From Fimbriiglobus sp. (GTDB lineage: Bacteria > Planctomycetota > Planctomycetia > Gemmatales > Gemmataceae), in NCBI GenBank assembly GCA_022841795.1, contig JALHQU010000038.1:1-41346 (forward strand): DNA of 41,346 nt, written 5' to 3'. The notes under the pieces were generated by a model. It made no database searches, was not told the origin of the DNA, and saw only the letters and a program-made list of their open reading frames with translations. The translations under genes and the position numbers were made by a program. Below, in pieces: positions 13,819 to 22,803 of this stretch. How positions within the stretch are numbered: position 1 is the first letter of the stretch; the number at the start of each line of letters is the position of its first letter.

Positions 13819-16800
13819 ATGCCGGTTCGCCTCTCCCTCTCGCTGCTGCTGCTCGCGGTCACATCGCATGTCGTCGCGCAGCCGCCGGCTGACCCGCCGG
13901 CCGCGTTCGCCCAGCCGCAGTCGCCGGCCAAGCCCGCGCCGTTCGCGGTGAAGTACGTCGATCAGGGCGGGTTCGACCCGCGGCTGAAGGGCATCCTGGC
14001 GCCCGAGGGGTTCAAGCTGGAAGTGGTGGCCGACGCGCCGACCGTCATCAACCCGGTGGGCATGACGTTCACCCCGGACGGCACTCTGATGGTGCTGGAG
14101 TGGGCGCCGGACCCGTACAGCGACGGGAAGTGGTTCGAGTTCAAGGAGACGTTCCGCTACCGGGACGGGACGGCCAGGCAGGTCGCGACGATGAAGAAGT
14201 TCGTCGGCGACCCGCTCAAGGAGATGACGTACAACCCGAAGACCGGGCGGTTCGACGCGGCCAAGGTCATCATCGTGGACGAACTGCCATCCACCGTGCT
14301 GTACCACGACGGGTGGATCTACCTCACCGGCCGGGGCACCGTCCGCCGCTACCGTCAGTCCCGCCCCGGCGGGCTGTGGGACGTGAAGGAGACCATCGCC
14401 CAGGGGTTCTGCGGGTTCCACCACCACCAGGTGTCCGGGCTGACGATGGGGCCGGACGGCTGGCTGTACATCACCAGCGGGGACGACGACAACTTCGCCG
14501 AGGGGTCGGACGGCAGCCGGGCGACGGTGCTGCGGACCGGGGCGGTGTTCCGGTGCAAGCCGGACGGGTCAAAGATGGAGACGTTCGGCCTCGGCTACCG
14601 CAACCCGTACCGCGACCTGGCCCTGGATGCAAAATTCAACTGGTTCCACGCCGACAACGACAACGAGGACGGCAGCCGGTTCACCGGCTGTCGGCTGGTC
14701 CACGTCGGCGAGGAGGTGGACTACGGCTGGCGGCTGCGGGAGGGGGCGCGGTGCTGTCAACCGGACCACGTGCGGGGGGCGGTGGCCGGCGAGCGGCCGG
14801 GCAAACTCCAGCCGATGCTCAAGACCGGCCGCGGGTCGCCGGCCGGGGTGCTGATCTACAACGACACCCAACTGCCGGAACGGTACCGCGGGCTGATGTA
14901 CTACCCGGACGTGTTCCGCAAGAGCGTGCGGGCGTACACGATCGCCCCGAAGGGGTCCACGTTCGAGGTCACCCACGAGTTCGAGTTCCTGAAGTCGGAC
15001 GACCCGCTGTTCCGCCCGTGCCAGATGGTGACCGGGCCGGACGGGGCGATCTACGTGTGCGACTGGCGGACCGACTCCGGCGGGGCCGGCAAGCTGTGGG
15101 GCGACGGCACCCACGGCCGCATCTACCGACTGAGCTGGGCCGGCACCGCGGACACGCCGGCCATCCCGCTGCGGGGGATGAACACCTGGCGGAACGCCGT
15201 CCGCCCGTCGTCGTTCGACGCCGTCCGCGACGGCTGCCTCAGCCCGGATCAGACCACCCGCAGCCTGAGCCTGATCGAACTCGTCCGCCGCAGCGCCGGC
15301 ATCCCGGCCCCGGCCCGCGAGTTCTTCAAGAGCTGCGTCGAGGCGGACGGCGACACCGGCAAGAAGCACCCGACCGAGGTGCGGTTACTCGGGCTGTACG
15401 GGCTTCAGCAGTTGTGGAGCGATGACGTGAAGCCGGTTTTCGTGAACGCCCTGAAAGATAAGGACGCGGACGTGCGGCGGGTGGCGGCGGAAGTTCTCGG
15501 GCGTCAGACCACCGCCGCCGACTTCGCCACCAACGAGGCGGTGATGAAGTGCCTGTCGGACGAGCACCCTGCGGTGCGGCGGGCGGCGGCGCTGGCCGTC
15601 GGGCGGATCGGGGCGGACATCGCCTCCGACGTGCTGGCGATCGCCATCAAGAACGACGACGGCAAGGACGCGTTCCTGTCCGACGCCTACCTGCGAGGTC
15701 TCGAACGGCTGGGCAAGCGGGGGATTCAGGCGCTGCTCACGCTCGCGCAGTCCGGGGACGACGCCGGGCTGAAGAAGGTGGTGACGGCGTTCACCGCCCT
15801 CCGCACCCGCCCCGCCGCCGACGCCATCCCGGACCTGCTGCTCAACCCGCATCTCACGCCGGACCAGAAGGCCGCCGTCATCCGCTCGTACACGAACTAC
15901 CAGTTCGACCCGCCTATGTCGCTCGACCCGCTCGCCAAGTTACTGGCGAGCCGGCCGGACGAGCCGAAGGAGGCGAAGATCGCCGGGCTGGATGTGCTGG
16001 CGGCGACCGGCGGGCTGGGCGGGGACAAGGGGAGCGAGTTCGTACTCGGGCTGATGGATTCGGCGGACGAGGACGTGCGGCTGGCGGCGTACCGGGCGGT
16101 CGAAGGCGGGCGGGTGATGACTGCGGCGACGAAGCTGCGAACGGCCGTAGGCGACACGAAGAAAAGCTTGGCCGAGCGGACGGCCATCCTGAAAGCGGGC
16201 CGGGTGGCCGGCGGGGCGGAGTTCATCCCGGCGGTGAAGGACGTGCTGGCGTCGGACAAGGAGTCGGCAGCGCTGAAGGTGGAGAGCCTGCGGGTGCTGT
16301 CGGCCATCGACGCCGGGTCGGCCCGCACGTTCGCCGAGCAGTTCCTGGCCCAGCCGGACCCGGCCCTGATCGGCGAGTCCATCGCCGTCCTCGGGGCGAC
16401 GAAGGCCGGGGCGAAGCTGGTCGGCGAACGCTACCTGGAGAAGAAGCTGCCCCGCGACCTGTACCCGCGGGTGTCGGACGCCCTGCGGAAGTTCCCGAAC
16501 GACGCGGCCATCGCCAAGCTGAACGCCGAGGTGCTGCGCGGCGGGCTGATGCTGTCGCTCGAACCGGATCAGGTGGAGAAGATCCGCGGCAAGGTGTCGA
16601 CCGCCGGCGACGCCAAGCGCGGCAAGGCGGTGTACCTGAACACGGCCTCGTTGGCGTGTACCACCTGCCACAAGATGGAGGGCGTGGGCGGGGCGGTCGG
16701 CCCGGACCTCACCCGCGTGTGGGACACGATGACCGTCGAGAAGCTGCTCGAAACCATCATCGCCCCGAGCAAGGAGATCAAGGAGGGGTACCAGACGTAC

Positions 16801-17466
16801 AAGGCGACCACGCTCGGCGGGCAGAGCTACGTCGGGCTGAAGGTGACGGACACGGCCGACGAGGTGACCATCCGCGACAGCACCGGGCGGGACGTGAAGA
16901 TCGGCCGCAAGGACCTGGACGAGTTGGCGGCGCAGAAGCAGTCGCTCATGCCGGACAACGTGGTGTCGCAGCTGAGCTACGACCAGTTCATCGACCTGCT
17001 GGCGTTCCTCAAGAGCCGCAAGGAGCAGGAGTCGCTGCGAGGGGTGGTGACGGTAGCGAAGGTGGTGACCGGGTTGAAGCCCGAACTCGACGCGGCCGTC
17101 GTGACCACCTCCGGCGCTCGGGACGTAGCTGCCGATTCGAGCGGGGCGCTGGTGTTCGACGCCCTGCTGCCGAAGGCGCCGTCCGGGATGCTCGCGTTCG
17201 CCGCGGTGTACTCTCCGAAGAAACAAACGGTGGCGGTGACGCTCCGGACGGACGGCGCGGTGCGGGTACTCCTGGAGGGCAAGTCGGCGTTCGAGCGAAC
17301 GACCGCCAAGGCCGGCGCGTTCGCCCAGGAGGAGAAGTTCACCGTCGAGTTGCGGGAGGGGTGGAACGCGGTGTCCGTTCAGATGGTGACGAACGGCCCG
17401 ACCCACCGCCTCGGGATGCAGTTCAGCGGGGACGACCTCCGCACCGCCGCCAAGCCGGAAAAATAG
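13819..17466 (+). CDS. Secreted PVC-type cytochrome c / membrane-bound dehydrogenase-domain protein with HEAT repeats
   Basis: This 1215-residue exported protein belongs to the giant planctomycete cytochromes. A signal peptide (MPVRLSLSLLLLAVTSHVVAQ) is followed by a beta-propeller dehydrogenase-like domain of about 50-440: 'GMTFTPDGTLMVLEWAPDPY', 'GFHHHQVSGLTMGPDGWLY', 'GLGYRNPYRDLALD', 'MVTGPDGAIYVCDWRTD'. Next comes an alpha-helical HEAT-like region of about 520-900. A cytochrome c domain has its haem motif at C947-T-T-C950-H951, with 'GVGGAVGPDLT' and a probable axial Met in 'SLMPDNV'. The last 150 residues form a beta-rich, carbohydrate-binding-like tail. The start at 13819 is chosen for the signal peptide. 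The likely role is periplasmic oxidation of sugars or other organics; the substrate is unknown. Confidence 0.9.
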   Translation: MPVRLSLSLLLLAVTSHVVAQPPADPPAAFAQPQSPAKPAPFAVKYVDQGGFDPRLKGILAPEGFKLEVVADAPTVINPVGMTFTPDGTLMVLEWAPDPYSDGKWFEFKETFRYRDGTARQVATMKKFVGDPLKEMTYNPKTGRFDAAKVIIVDELPSTVLYHDGWIYLTGRGTVRRYRQSRPGGLWDVKETIAQGFCGFHHHQVSGLTMGPDGWLYITSGDDDNFAEGSDGSRATVLRTGAVFRCKPDGSKMETFGLGYRNPYRDLALDAKFNWFHADNDNEDGSRFTGCRLVHVGEEVDYGWRLREGARCCQPDHVRGAVAGERPGKLQPMLKTGRGSPAGVLIYNDTQLPERYRGLMYYPDVFRKSVRAYTIAPKGSTFEVTHEFEFLKSDDPLFRPCQMVTGPDGAIYVCDWRTDSGGAGKLWGDGTHGRIYRLSWAGTADTPAIPLRGMNTWRNAVRPSSFDAVRDGCLSPDQTTRSLSLIELVRRSAGIPAPAREFFKSCVEADGDTGKKHPTEVRLLGLYGLQQLWSDDVKPVFVNALKDKDADVRRVAAEVLGRQTTAADFATNEAVMKCLSDEHPAVRRAAALAVGRIGADIASDVLAIAIKNDDGKDAFLSDAYLRGLERLGKRGIQALLTLAQSGDDAGLKKVVTAFTALRTRPAADAIPDLLLNPHLTPDQKAAVIRSYTNYQFDPPMSLDPLAKLLASRPDEPKEAKIAGLDVLAATGGLGGDKGSEFVLGLMDSADEDVRLAAYRAVEGGRVMTAATKLRTAVGDTKKSLAERTAILKAGRVAGGAEFIPAVKDVLASDKESAALKVESLRVLSAIDAGSARTFAEQFLAQPDPALIGESIAVLGATKAGAKLVGERYLEKKLPRDLYPRVSDALRKFPNDAAIAKLNAEVLRGGLMLSLEPDQVEKIRGKVSTAGDAKRGKAVYLNTASLACTTCHKMEGVGGAVGPDLTRVWDTMTVEKLLETIIAPSKEIKEGYQTYKATTLGGQSYVGLKVTDTADEVTIRDSTGRDVKIGRKDLDELAAQKQSLMPDNVVSQLSYDQFIDLLAFLKSRKEQESLRGVVTVAKVVTGLKPELDAAVVTTSGARDVAADSSGALVFDALLPKAPSGMLAFAAVYSPKKQTVAVTLRTDGAVRVLLEGKSAFERTTAKAGAFAQEEKFTVELREGWNAVSVQMVTNGPTHRLGMQFSGDDLRTAAKPEK

Positions 17467-17532
17467 CCCCCAGACTGTCGGAAGTCCCCGCCCCGCGACT
17501 TGCAGAAAAAATTACACCGGGCAGATTCGACG

Positions 17533-17560
17533 TTGACCGGAGCGGCCGGCAGGCTATGCT
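17533..17560 (+). promoter_or_regulatory. Candidate promoter for the large modular secreted protein
   Basis: TTGACC (17533-17538) and TATGCT (17555-17560) are 16 bases apart. They lie 55-82 bases before the start at 17615, in the gap after the cytochrome gene. Sigma-70-like boxes with good -35 and fair -10 agreement. Confidence 0.55.
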
Positions 17561-17614
17561 CCCGCCCTGCTACGAGCCGCGCACGGACGCTCGGCCGACA
17601 CATACGGCACCCGG

Positions 17615-20600
17615 ATGCCCGCCATGGCCAACACCAGTCCGCCCGGACCGCTCCGCCCATTCCTGGAAGGGTTGGAGACGCGGGAGATGCCGGCCGCCGG
17701 GGACTGGCTGGTCGAGCCGTTCACCCGCGGGGCCGGCACCAGCCCGCTGCCGGCCAACTGGTCGCAGTGGACGAGTACGACCGGCCAGACGGTGTTCTCG
17801 GTCGATCAGGCGGCCGACGGGCTGGGCGGGCAGGGGCACCTCGTCGCCGACGCCGGCAGCGTGACCGGCGGGCGGACGTGGGTGAACTCCTACTACCCGG
17901 CCGACGTCGAGGCGTCCGCCGCCGTCTTCCTCAACTCGATCGCCCAGACTCAACTGTTCGTCCGTGGGCGGGACCTGAACACCGCCGCCCCCAGCTACTA
18001 CGCGGTCGGCGTCACCCGCGGGGCCGAGGTGCAGCTGCTGAAGGTGGTGAACGGGCGGGCGACGGTACTCGGGCGGGTTACGTCGGACGAGTACCTGAGC
18101 GGCAAGTGGGTGACGGTGAAGCTGCGGACGGACGGCGACTCGCTCAAGGCGTTCCTGTACTGCGGGGACACGAACGAGTACCTGAAGCCGGACGGCACCT
18201 GGACGCGGCAGCCGACGGCGGCGGTGGAGGCGACCGACCGCGGCCTGCCGAACGGCGGGCTGGTCGGGTTCGCCCGCCCGGCCGGGGTCTCCGGGGCGGT
18301 GCCCATCGACAGCCTGCGGGTCGGCTCGGCCGACCAGACCGGCACCGCCCCGCTCCGCGAGGAGCGGTTCAACGACGGGGCGGCGGACGCCCTGCCGGGC
18401 GGGTGGTCGTCGTGGGTCGGCGGGCCGGCCGGGTCGTTCGAGGTGCGGGCGGACGAGACGCTGGTGGTGGACGGCGGCTCGACCACCCCGGCGCGGGCGT
18501 GGATGACCATGCCGGTGCCGACGGACGTGCAGGTGTCGTCGTCCCTTTTCGTGGACAGCCTGGTGCCGGCCGGCCTGTTCGCCCGCGGGTCCGGGGTGAA
18601 CAGCAACCGCCCGACCATGTACGAGCTGACGGTGACGCGGGGGTTGGAGATCGAGCTGTGGCGGGTGGTGGGCGGGGTGCGGACCTCCCTCGGCCGGCTG
18701 GCCACGAGCGGCTGGCAGAGCGGGCTGTGGGTGCAGGCGTCGCTGATCGTGAAAGGCGACCAACTCCGCGTGCAGGTGCTGCGGGCGGACACCGGCCAGT
18801 ACCTGAACGCGGACGGCGGGTGGGGACTCACCCCGGCGTGGGCGATGACCCGCACCGACGCCGGCATCCGCACCGGCGGGCTGGCCGGCCTGTCCCGCGG
18901 CACCGGGGCGGACGACGACCTCCAGTTCGACAACTTCCTGGTCAACCCCGCGCCGCTCACCCTCACCACCCCGACGTACATCCCGACGGAAGCGGACAAG
19001 CCGACCATCCCGACCAGCCCGATCGATCCGGACCCGACGCCCGTACCGCCACCGCCCCCGGTTCCTCCGTCGCCGCCACCTCCGGTTAGTCCGCCCCCGC
19101 CGGTGTCGCCTCCGCCCCCGGTGTCACCGCCGCCACCCGTTTCACCCCCTCCCCCGGTATCGCCGCCCCCGCCGGTCAGCGCCGCCCTGCCGACCGTGCC
19201 GCGGAACTTCACCCACATCCGGGTGGCCGGGCTGGCGTACCACGGCACCCCGCTGGGCAACAGCTACGAGCAGACGCTGCTCCGCGACGGCATGGACGTG
19301 GTGGTGCCCAACCTGGGGCTGGTGGACACGGTGTACCGGGCCAGCCCGACCACCCCGCAGTTGGTGTACACGAACGTCTCGAACATCTACCTCGGGCTGC
19401 TCACCGACTGGCTGGCCTATGCCGACCGCATGGGGTACGACCGCGAGTCCGTCTTCTACCACGTGAACAAGGCGACCACGTTCTACGGCATGAGCGCGTC
19501 GGCGGTGGCCGTCAACCACTTCTGGGGCGGGCACGTCGGCGGCGCCGGCGGGTGGACGGACGTGACCCTGGACCTACGACGGCCGCTCACCCCGACCGCG
19601 TTCGGCGGGGCCGGCCAGTCGTTCGCCGTCGGGTTCACCGAGCGGTTCCGCGAGATCAACATCGACATCGCCAAGGCCGCCGGCAGTGGGTGGGCGGCCG
19701 CGCTGGAGTACGTGTCGGCGGTGGACGCGAACGGCAACCCGACGCGGTGGAGCCCGCTCGCCAAGCTGGGTGACACCACGAACGGGCTGAAGCAGGACGG
19801 GCGGGTGACGTTCGACCCGCCGAAGGACTGGAAGGCGGCGACGGTCAACGGCAGCGCCCGGCTGTTCTACGTCCGCTACCGCACCACCGGCGGCACGGCC
19901 GCCACCGCCCCGACCGCCAACACCGTCACCGGCCGCGACTACGCCAGCCACGACGGCAACGTGGGCACCATCCCGGCGTTCGACTTCGCCGCCGACCGGG
20001 ACGGCGACGGGTACCTGTCCGACGCCGAGTACGCCCGCCGCCGGTCCGGATTCGATGCCCGGTTCGAGTACGAGAGCCGGCTCACGTTTCCGTACTACGG
20101 GCCGAACAGGTTCGCCACCAACCCGGACTCCCCGCAGTTGACGGCGTGGACGATCGACTACCACAAGCGGTTCCTGGCGGCGAACACCAAGCTGAGCGGG
20201 TTCTTCGTGGACAACTCGACCGGCCGGCTGCCGGTGGACCAGGCCGGGCTGGTGGAGAGGAACGCCGACTACGGGGTGAGCTACGGCAAGGTGCTGGGCG
20301 CGCTCAACCGGGCGATCGGGCCGAAGTGGCTGCTGTCGAACACCGCCGGCGGGGGCAAGTCGGTGGACGAGCAGATCCGCCAGGGGGTGTCGTACCTGGA
20401 GGAGTTCGCCCTGCGGCCGATGGCCGCAAACCACGTGCAGTTCGAGGACAACGCGGCACTGTCCAAATACCGCCGCCAGTTGTCCGCCGGCAAGGGGTAC
20501 GAGATCCTGGACAGCCTGTCCACCGGCGGCGACCTGATGAGCGACCGGATGAAGCTGGCGACGCTGGCGTACTACTACCTGCTGGCCGACCCGGACACGT

Positions 20601-20965
20601 CCATGCTGATGATGAACGGCGGGAACGAGCCGGCCAGCGAGTGGCGGCGGCACTGGACGGACGCCATCAAGTACAACGTCGGCCGGCCGGTGCGGGAGTG
20701 GTCGCAGTTCGCCACCGGGAACGACCCGACGAACAGCGGGCTGGTGTACAAGGTGTACCAGCGGGAGTACCAGAACGCGCTGGTGCTGTACAAGCCGCTG
20801 TCGTACACCCGCGGCAAGAACGGCACCACCGCCGACGCCACCGCCACCACCCACACCCTGAGCGGGTACTACCGCCCGCTGAAGGCGGACGGCACCCTCG
20901 GCGTTCCGGTGAACAAGATCACCGTGCGGAACGGCGAGGGGGTGATCCTGGTGAAGGTGCGGTAA
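17615..20965 (+). CDS. Large modular secreted protein with duplicated N-terminal domains, Pro-rich linker and EF-hand
   Basis: The 1116-residue product opens with a planctomycete export-type tag 'FLEGLETREMPA'. Residues of about 30-235 and 245-450 are a duplicated beta-rich domain; both copies carry a 'TRG.E..L..VV.G' strand, a 'W' segment and a 'GGL.G..R' end, reminiscent of concanavalin-like LamG folds. A linker of repeated (V)SPPPP units follows (about 475-522). The C-terminal 590 residues contain an EF-hand loop DRDGDGYLSDAE. They also contain segments such as 'LSGFFVDNSTGRLPVDQAG' and 'GPKWLLSNTAGGG', which look like a TIM-barrel carbohydrate-active enzyme. I cannot assign a known family. 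Starts at 17615 or 17624 are equally plausible. Probably surface-attached or secreted and calcium-binding. Confidence 0.75.
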   Translation: MPAMANTSPPGPLRPFLEGLETREMPAAGDWLVEPFTRGAGTSPLPANWSQWTSTTGQTVFSVDQAADGLGGQGHLVADAGSVTGGRTWVNSYYPADVEASAAVFLNSIAQTQLFVRGRDLNTAAPSYYAVGVTRGAEVQLLKVVNGRATVLGRVTSDEYLSGKWVTVKLRTDGDSLKAFLYCGDTNEYLKPDGTWTRQPTAAVEATDRGLPNGGLVGFARPAGVSGAVPIDSLRVGSADQTGTAPLREERFNDGAADALPGGWSSWVGGPAGSFEVRADETLVVDGGSTTPARAWMTMPVPTDVQVSSSLFVDSLVPAGLFARGSGVNSNRPTMYELTVTRGLEIELWRVVGGVRTSLGRLATSGWQSGLWVQASLIVKGDQLRVQVLRADTGQYLNADGGWGLTPAWAMTRTDAGIRTGGLAGLSRGTGADDDLQFDNFLVNPAPLTLTTPTYIPTEADKPTIPTSPIDPDPTPVPPPPPVPPSPPPPVSPPPPVSPPPPVSPPPPVSPPPPVSPPPPVSAALPTVPRNFTHIRVAGLAYHGTPLGNSYEQTLLRDGMDVVVPNLGLVDTVYRASPTTPQLVYTNVSNIYLGLLTDWLAYADRMGYDRESVFYHVNKATTFYGMSASAVAVNHFWGGHVGGAGGWTDVTLDLRRPLTPTAFGGAGQSFAVGFTERFREINIDIAKAAGSGWAAALEYVSAVDANGNPTRWSPLAKLGDTTNGLKQDGRVTFDPPKDWKAATVNGSARLFYVRYRTTGGTAATAPTANTVTGRDYASHDGNVGTIPAFDFAADRDGDGYLSDAEYARRRSGFDARFEYESRLTFPYYGPNRFATNPDSPQLTAWTIDYHKRFLAANTKLSGFFVDNSTGRLPVDQAGLVERNADYGVSYGKVLGALNRAIGPKWLLSNTAGGGKSVDEQIRQGVSYLEEFALRPMAANHVQFEDNAALSKYRRQLSAGKGYEILDSLSTGGDLMSDRMKLATLAYYYLLADPDTSMLMMNGGNEPASEWRRHWTDAIKYNVGRPVREWSQFATGNDPTNSGLVYKVYQREYQNALVLYKPLSYTRGKNGTTADATATTHTLSGYYRPLKADGTLGVPVNKITVRNGEGVILVKVR
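19037..19182 (+). repeat. In-frame tandem repeat encoding a (SPPPPV)n linker
   Basis: Roughly six imperfect 18-base units encode V-S-P-P-P-P repeats, after a more irregular proline run. All lie in frame and link the duplicated N-terminal domains to the C-terminal domain of the 17615-20965 protein. Unit number is likely to vary between strains by slippage. Confidence 0.85.
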
Positions 20966-20982
20966 GCGGCTTCGCGCCACCG

Positions 20983-22668
20983 TCACTTCCCGCTGAAGTC
21001 GGCGGCGAACGCCTTGGCCGACAGCGGCTCGCCGGTGGCGTGTTTGGTCAGATCTTTCCAGCTGAGCGTGCGGCCCGGCTCGAACACCTTTTTCTTCATG
21101 AACTCGCCCACCTTCTTGTCGCCGATGTACAACACGGTGGCCGGGTCGGCCCCGTTGTACACCTCCTTGCACAGGGCGTGGTGGACCTGCGAGGCGAACA
21201 ACTGGCCCATCATGTAGTTGTGGTAGTACACCGGGGCGGAGCAGATGTGGATCTTGCTGCCGTAGTCCGGGGCGCTGCGGCCGGCCGGCCGCTTCAGCAG
21301 TTGGTACTTCTCCACCAGATCCCACCACAGCTTGTTCAGATCCTGGTCCGGGTTCTCGTACATCCCCTTCTCGAACCGCAGCATCACCTGGCACCAGCGG
21401 CTGAAGATGAGCAACTCGTTCCGCAGCACCTTCGCCGCCGCCTCGTCGAACTTCGCCCCGTCCTCCACCTTCACCCCCATCTTCTCCAGCCACGCCCGGC
21501 TCTTGCTGAACTTCTGGAACTGCATCGCCACGCCTTCGGTAGTCAGGATGTGCGCCTCGCCCCGCAGCACATACGGCACCCCCTGCGGGATGTTCAGGCT
21601 GCTGTACACCGCGTGCCCGAGTTCGTGCAGCATGGTGCCCATCCAGTATTCAGTCGGCACGATGTTCGCCAGCACCCGCACGTCCCCCTCGCGGTCGATG
21701 TCGGTGCAGAAGGCGTGCGGGGACTTGCCCTTCTTTTCGTACAGGTCGCTCTTCGTGATGACGGTGCCGATGGGCAGGCCGATGCCGTCGTAGAACCGCT
21801 CGCACAGCTTGAGGATATCCGCCTTCTTGTACGGGGCGTCCAGGTCGGCGTCGAACACCGCCGGCGACTCCTGGAAGAACGGGTCGTCGTAGTGCCACGG
21901 CATCAGGTCCGCCACCTTCACCCCACACCGCGCCGCCAGCTTTTCGTCGATCTCCGCTTTCGCCTTGGCGAACGGCTCGCGGGTGAGCGCGTCCAGTTCG
22001 TCGAACAGCTTGATGATCTCGTCCGCGTCCTGCTCGTTCAGGGTGAGCATCATCGCCTGGTAGTTCTTGAACCCGAGCTGCTTGGCCGCCTGGTTCCGCA
22101 GCTTCACCAGCTCCTTCAGGTCGGCCTCCACGTCCGCCCCGACCTTCTTGCTGGCCGTCCACACCGCCTCCCGCTCGGCCGAGTCCTTCGACTCCTTCAA
22201 CACCTTCCGCACCTCGCTGTCCGGCAGTTCGCGGTTGCCCACCTTGGCCCGGAACACGTTGAACTTCTGCTCCACCACGTTCGCCCTGGCCGCGATCTTC
22301 CGCAGCACGTCCGGCTCCACCTGCTTCTCCAGGTACAGCAGGTGCAACACGTCGATCGCCCGCGCCGTCGTCTTGTCGTCAATCTTCCCGGCGTCCTTCG
22401 CCTTCTTCAGCTCCTTCAGGTCGGCGAAGTGAGACGGGTTGGCGAGCGCCGCGTCCAGTTCGTTCTGGATGTCCTCCTTCCGCTTGAAGTCCTCGTCCTT
22501 GCCGGTGGTGTTCGCGTCCCACCACGCCTTGCCGGCCTTGATGTCCAGCGGGCGAATCCGCTTCTCGTGGTCGGCGACGAACGCCTTCGCCTTGGCGGTG
22601 GTGGCGTCGTCGGCGACGAGCGGGGTAACGGAGAGCGTCACGGCGAACACTCCAAGTGAGAATCGCAT
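20983..22668 (-). CDS. Secreted M2 (ACE-like) family zinc metallopeptidase
   Basis: The 561-residue protein has an N-terminal signal peptide (MRFSLGVFAVTLSVTPLVA) and the gluzincin motif H348-E-L-G-H352. The downstream glutamate ligand is likely in 'GEAHILTTEG' (E371 or E378). 'AWWDANTTGKDEDF' near the N-terminus and 'RNELLIFSRWCQVM', 'NKLWWDLVEKYQ' near residue 400-440 resemble peptidase family M2 rather than M3 oligopeptidases. The enzyme should act as a periplasmic peptidyl-dipeptidase on short peptides. GGAG lies 7 bases upstream of the ATG at 22668. It converges with the modular protein gene (17-base gap). Confidence 0.83.
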   Translation of the reverse strand: MRFSLGVFAVTLSVTPLVADDATTAKAKAFVADHEKRIRPLDIKAGKAWWDANTTGKDEDFKRKEDIQNELDAALANPSHFADLKELKKAKDAGKIDDKTTARAIDVLHLLYLEKQVEPDVLRKIAARANVVEQKFNVFRAKVGNRELPDSEVRKVLKESKDSAEREAVWTASKKVGADVEADLKELVKLRNQAAKQLGFKNYQAMMLTLNEQDADEIIKLFDELDALTREPFAKAKAEIDEKLAARCGVKVADLMPWHYDDPFFQESPAVFDADLDAPYKKADILKLCERFYDGIGLPIGTVITKSDLYEKKGKSPHAFCTDIDREGDVRVLANIVPTEYWMGTMLHELGHAVYSSLNIPQGVPYVLRGEAHILTTEGVAMQFQKFSKSRAWLEKMGVKVEDGAKFDEAAAKVLRNELLIFSRWCQVMLRFEKGMYENPDQDLNKLWWDLVEKYQLLKRPAGRSAPDYGSKIHICSAPVYYHNYMMGQLFASQVHHALCKEVYNGADPATVLYIGDKKVGEFMKKKVFEPGRTLSWKDLTKHATGEPLSAKAFAADFSGK

Positions 22669-22694
22669 GGTGGAACTCCGGGTAACTGTGTGTA

Positions 22695-22797
22695 GGCCCG
22701 CAGAGCACGCTGAGAAGACGCAGATGAAGTCAGGATCAGAATTAATTCTGTTCCGATCATGGCTTCATCTGCGTCTTCTCAGCGTGCTCTGCGGGCC
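22695..22797. repeat. Perfect 35-bp inverted repeat with AT-rich centre
   Basis: Arms 22695-22729 and 22763-22797 are exact complements, with a 33-base centre that holds the smaller palindrome CAGAATTAATTCTG. It fills the 135-base gap between the UbiA gene and the M2 peptidase gene, both minus strand. Arm sequence is unlike the other palindromes here, with recurring TCTGCG/CTCTGCGG words. Confidence 0.93.
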
Positions 22798-22803
22798 GAG
22801 TCT

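Noticed and set aside
19037-19182. Short tandem repeats that could suggest a CRISPR array
   Set aside because: The units are contiguous, in frame and encode SPPPPV; there are no unique spacers and no cas genes.
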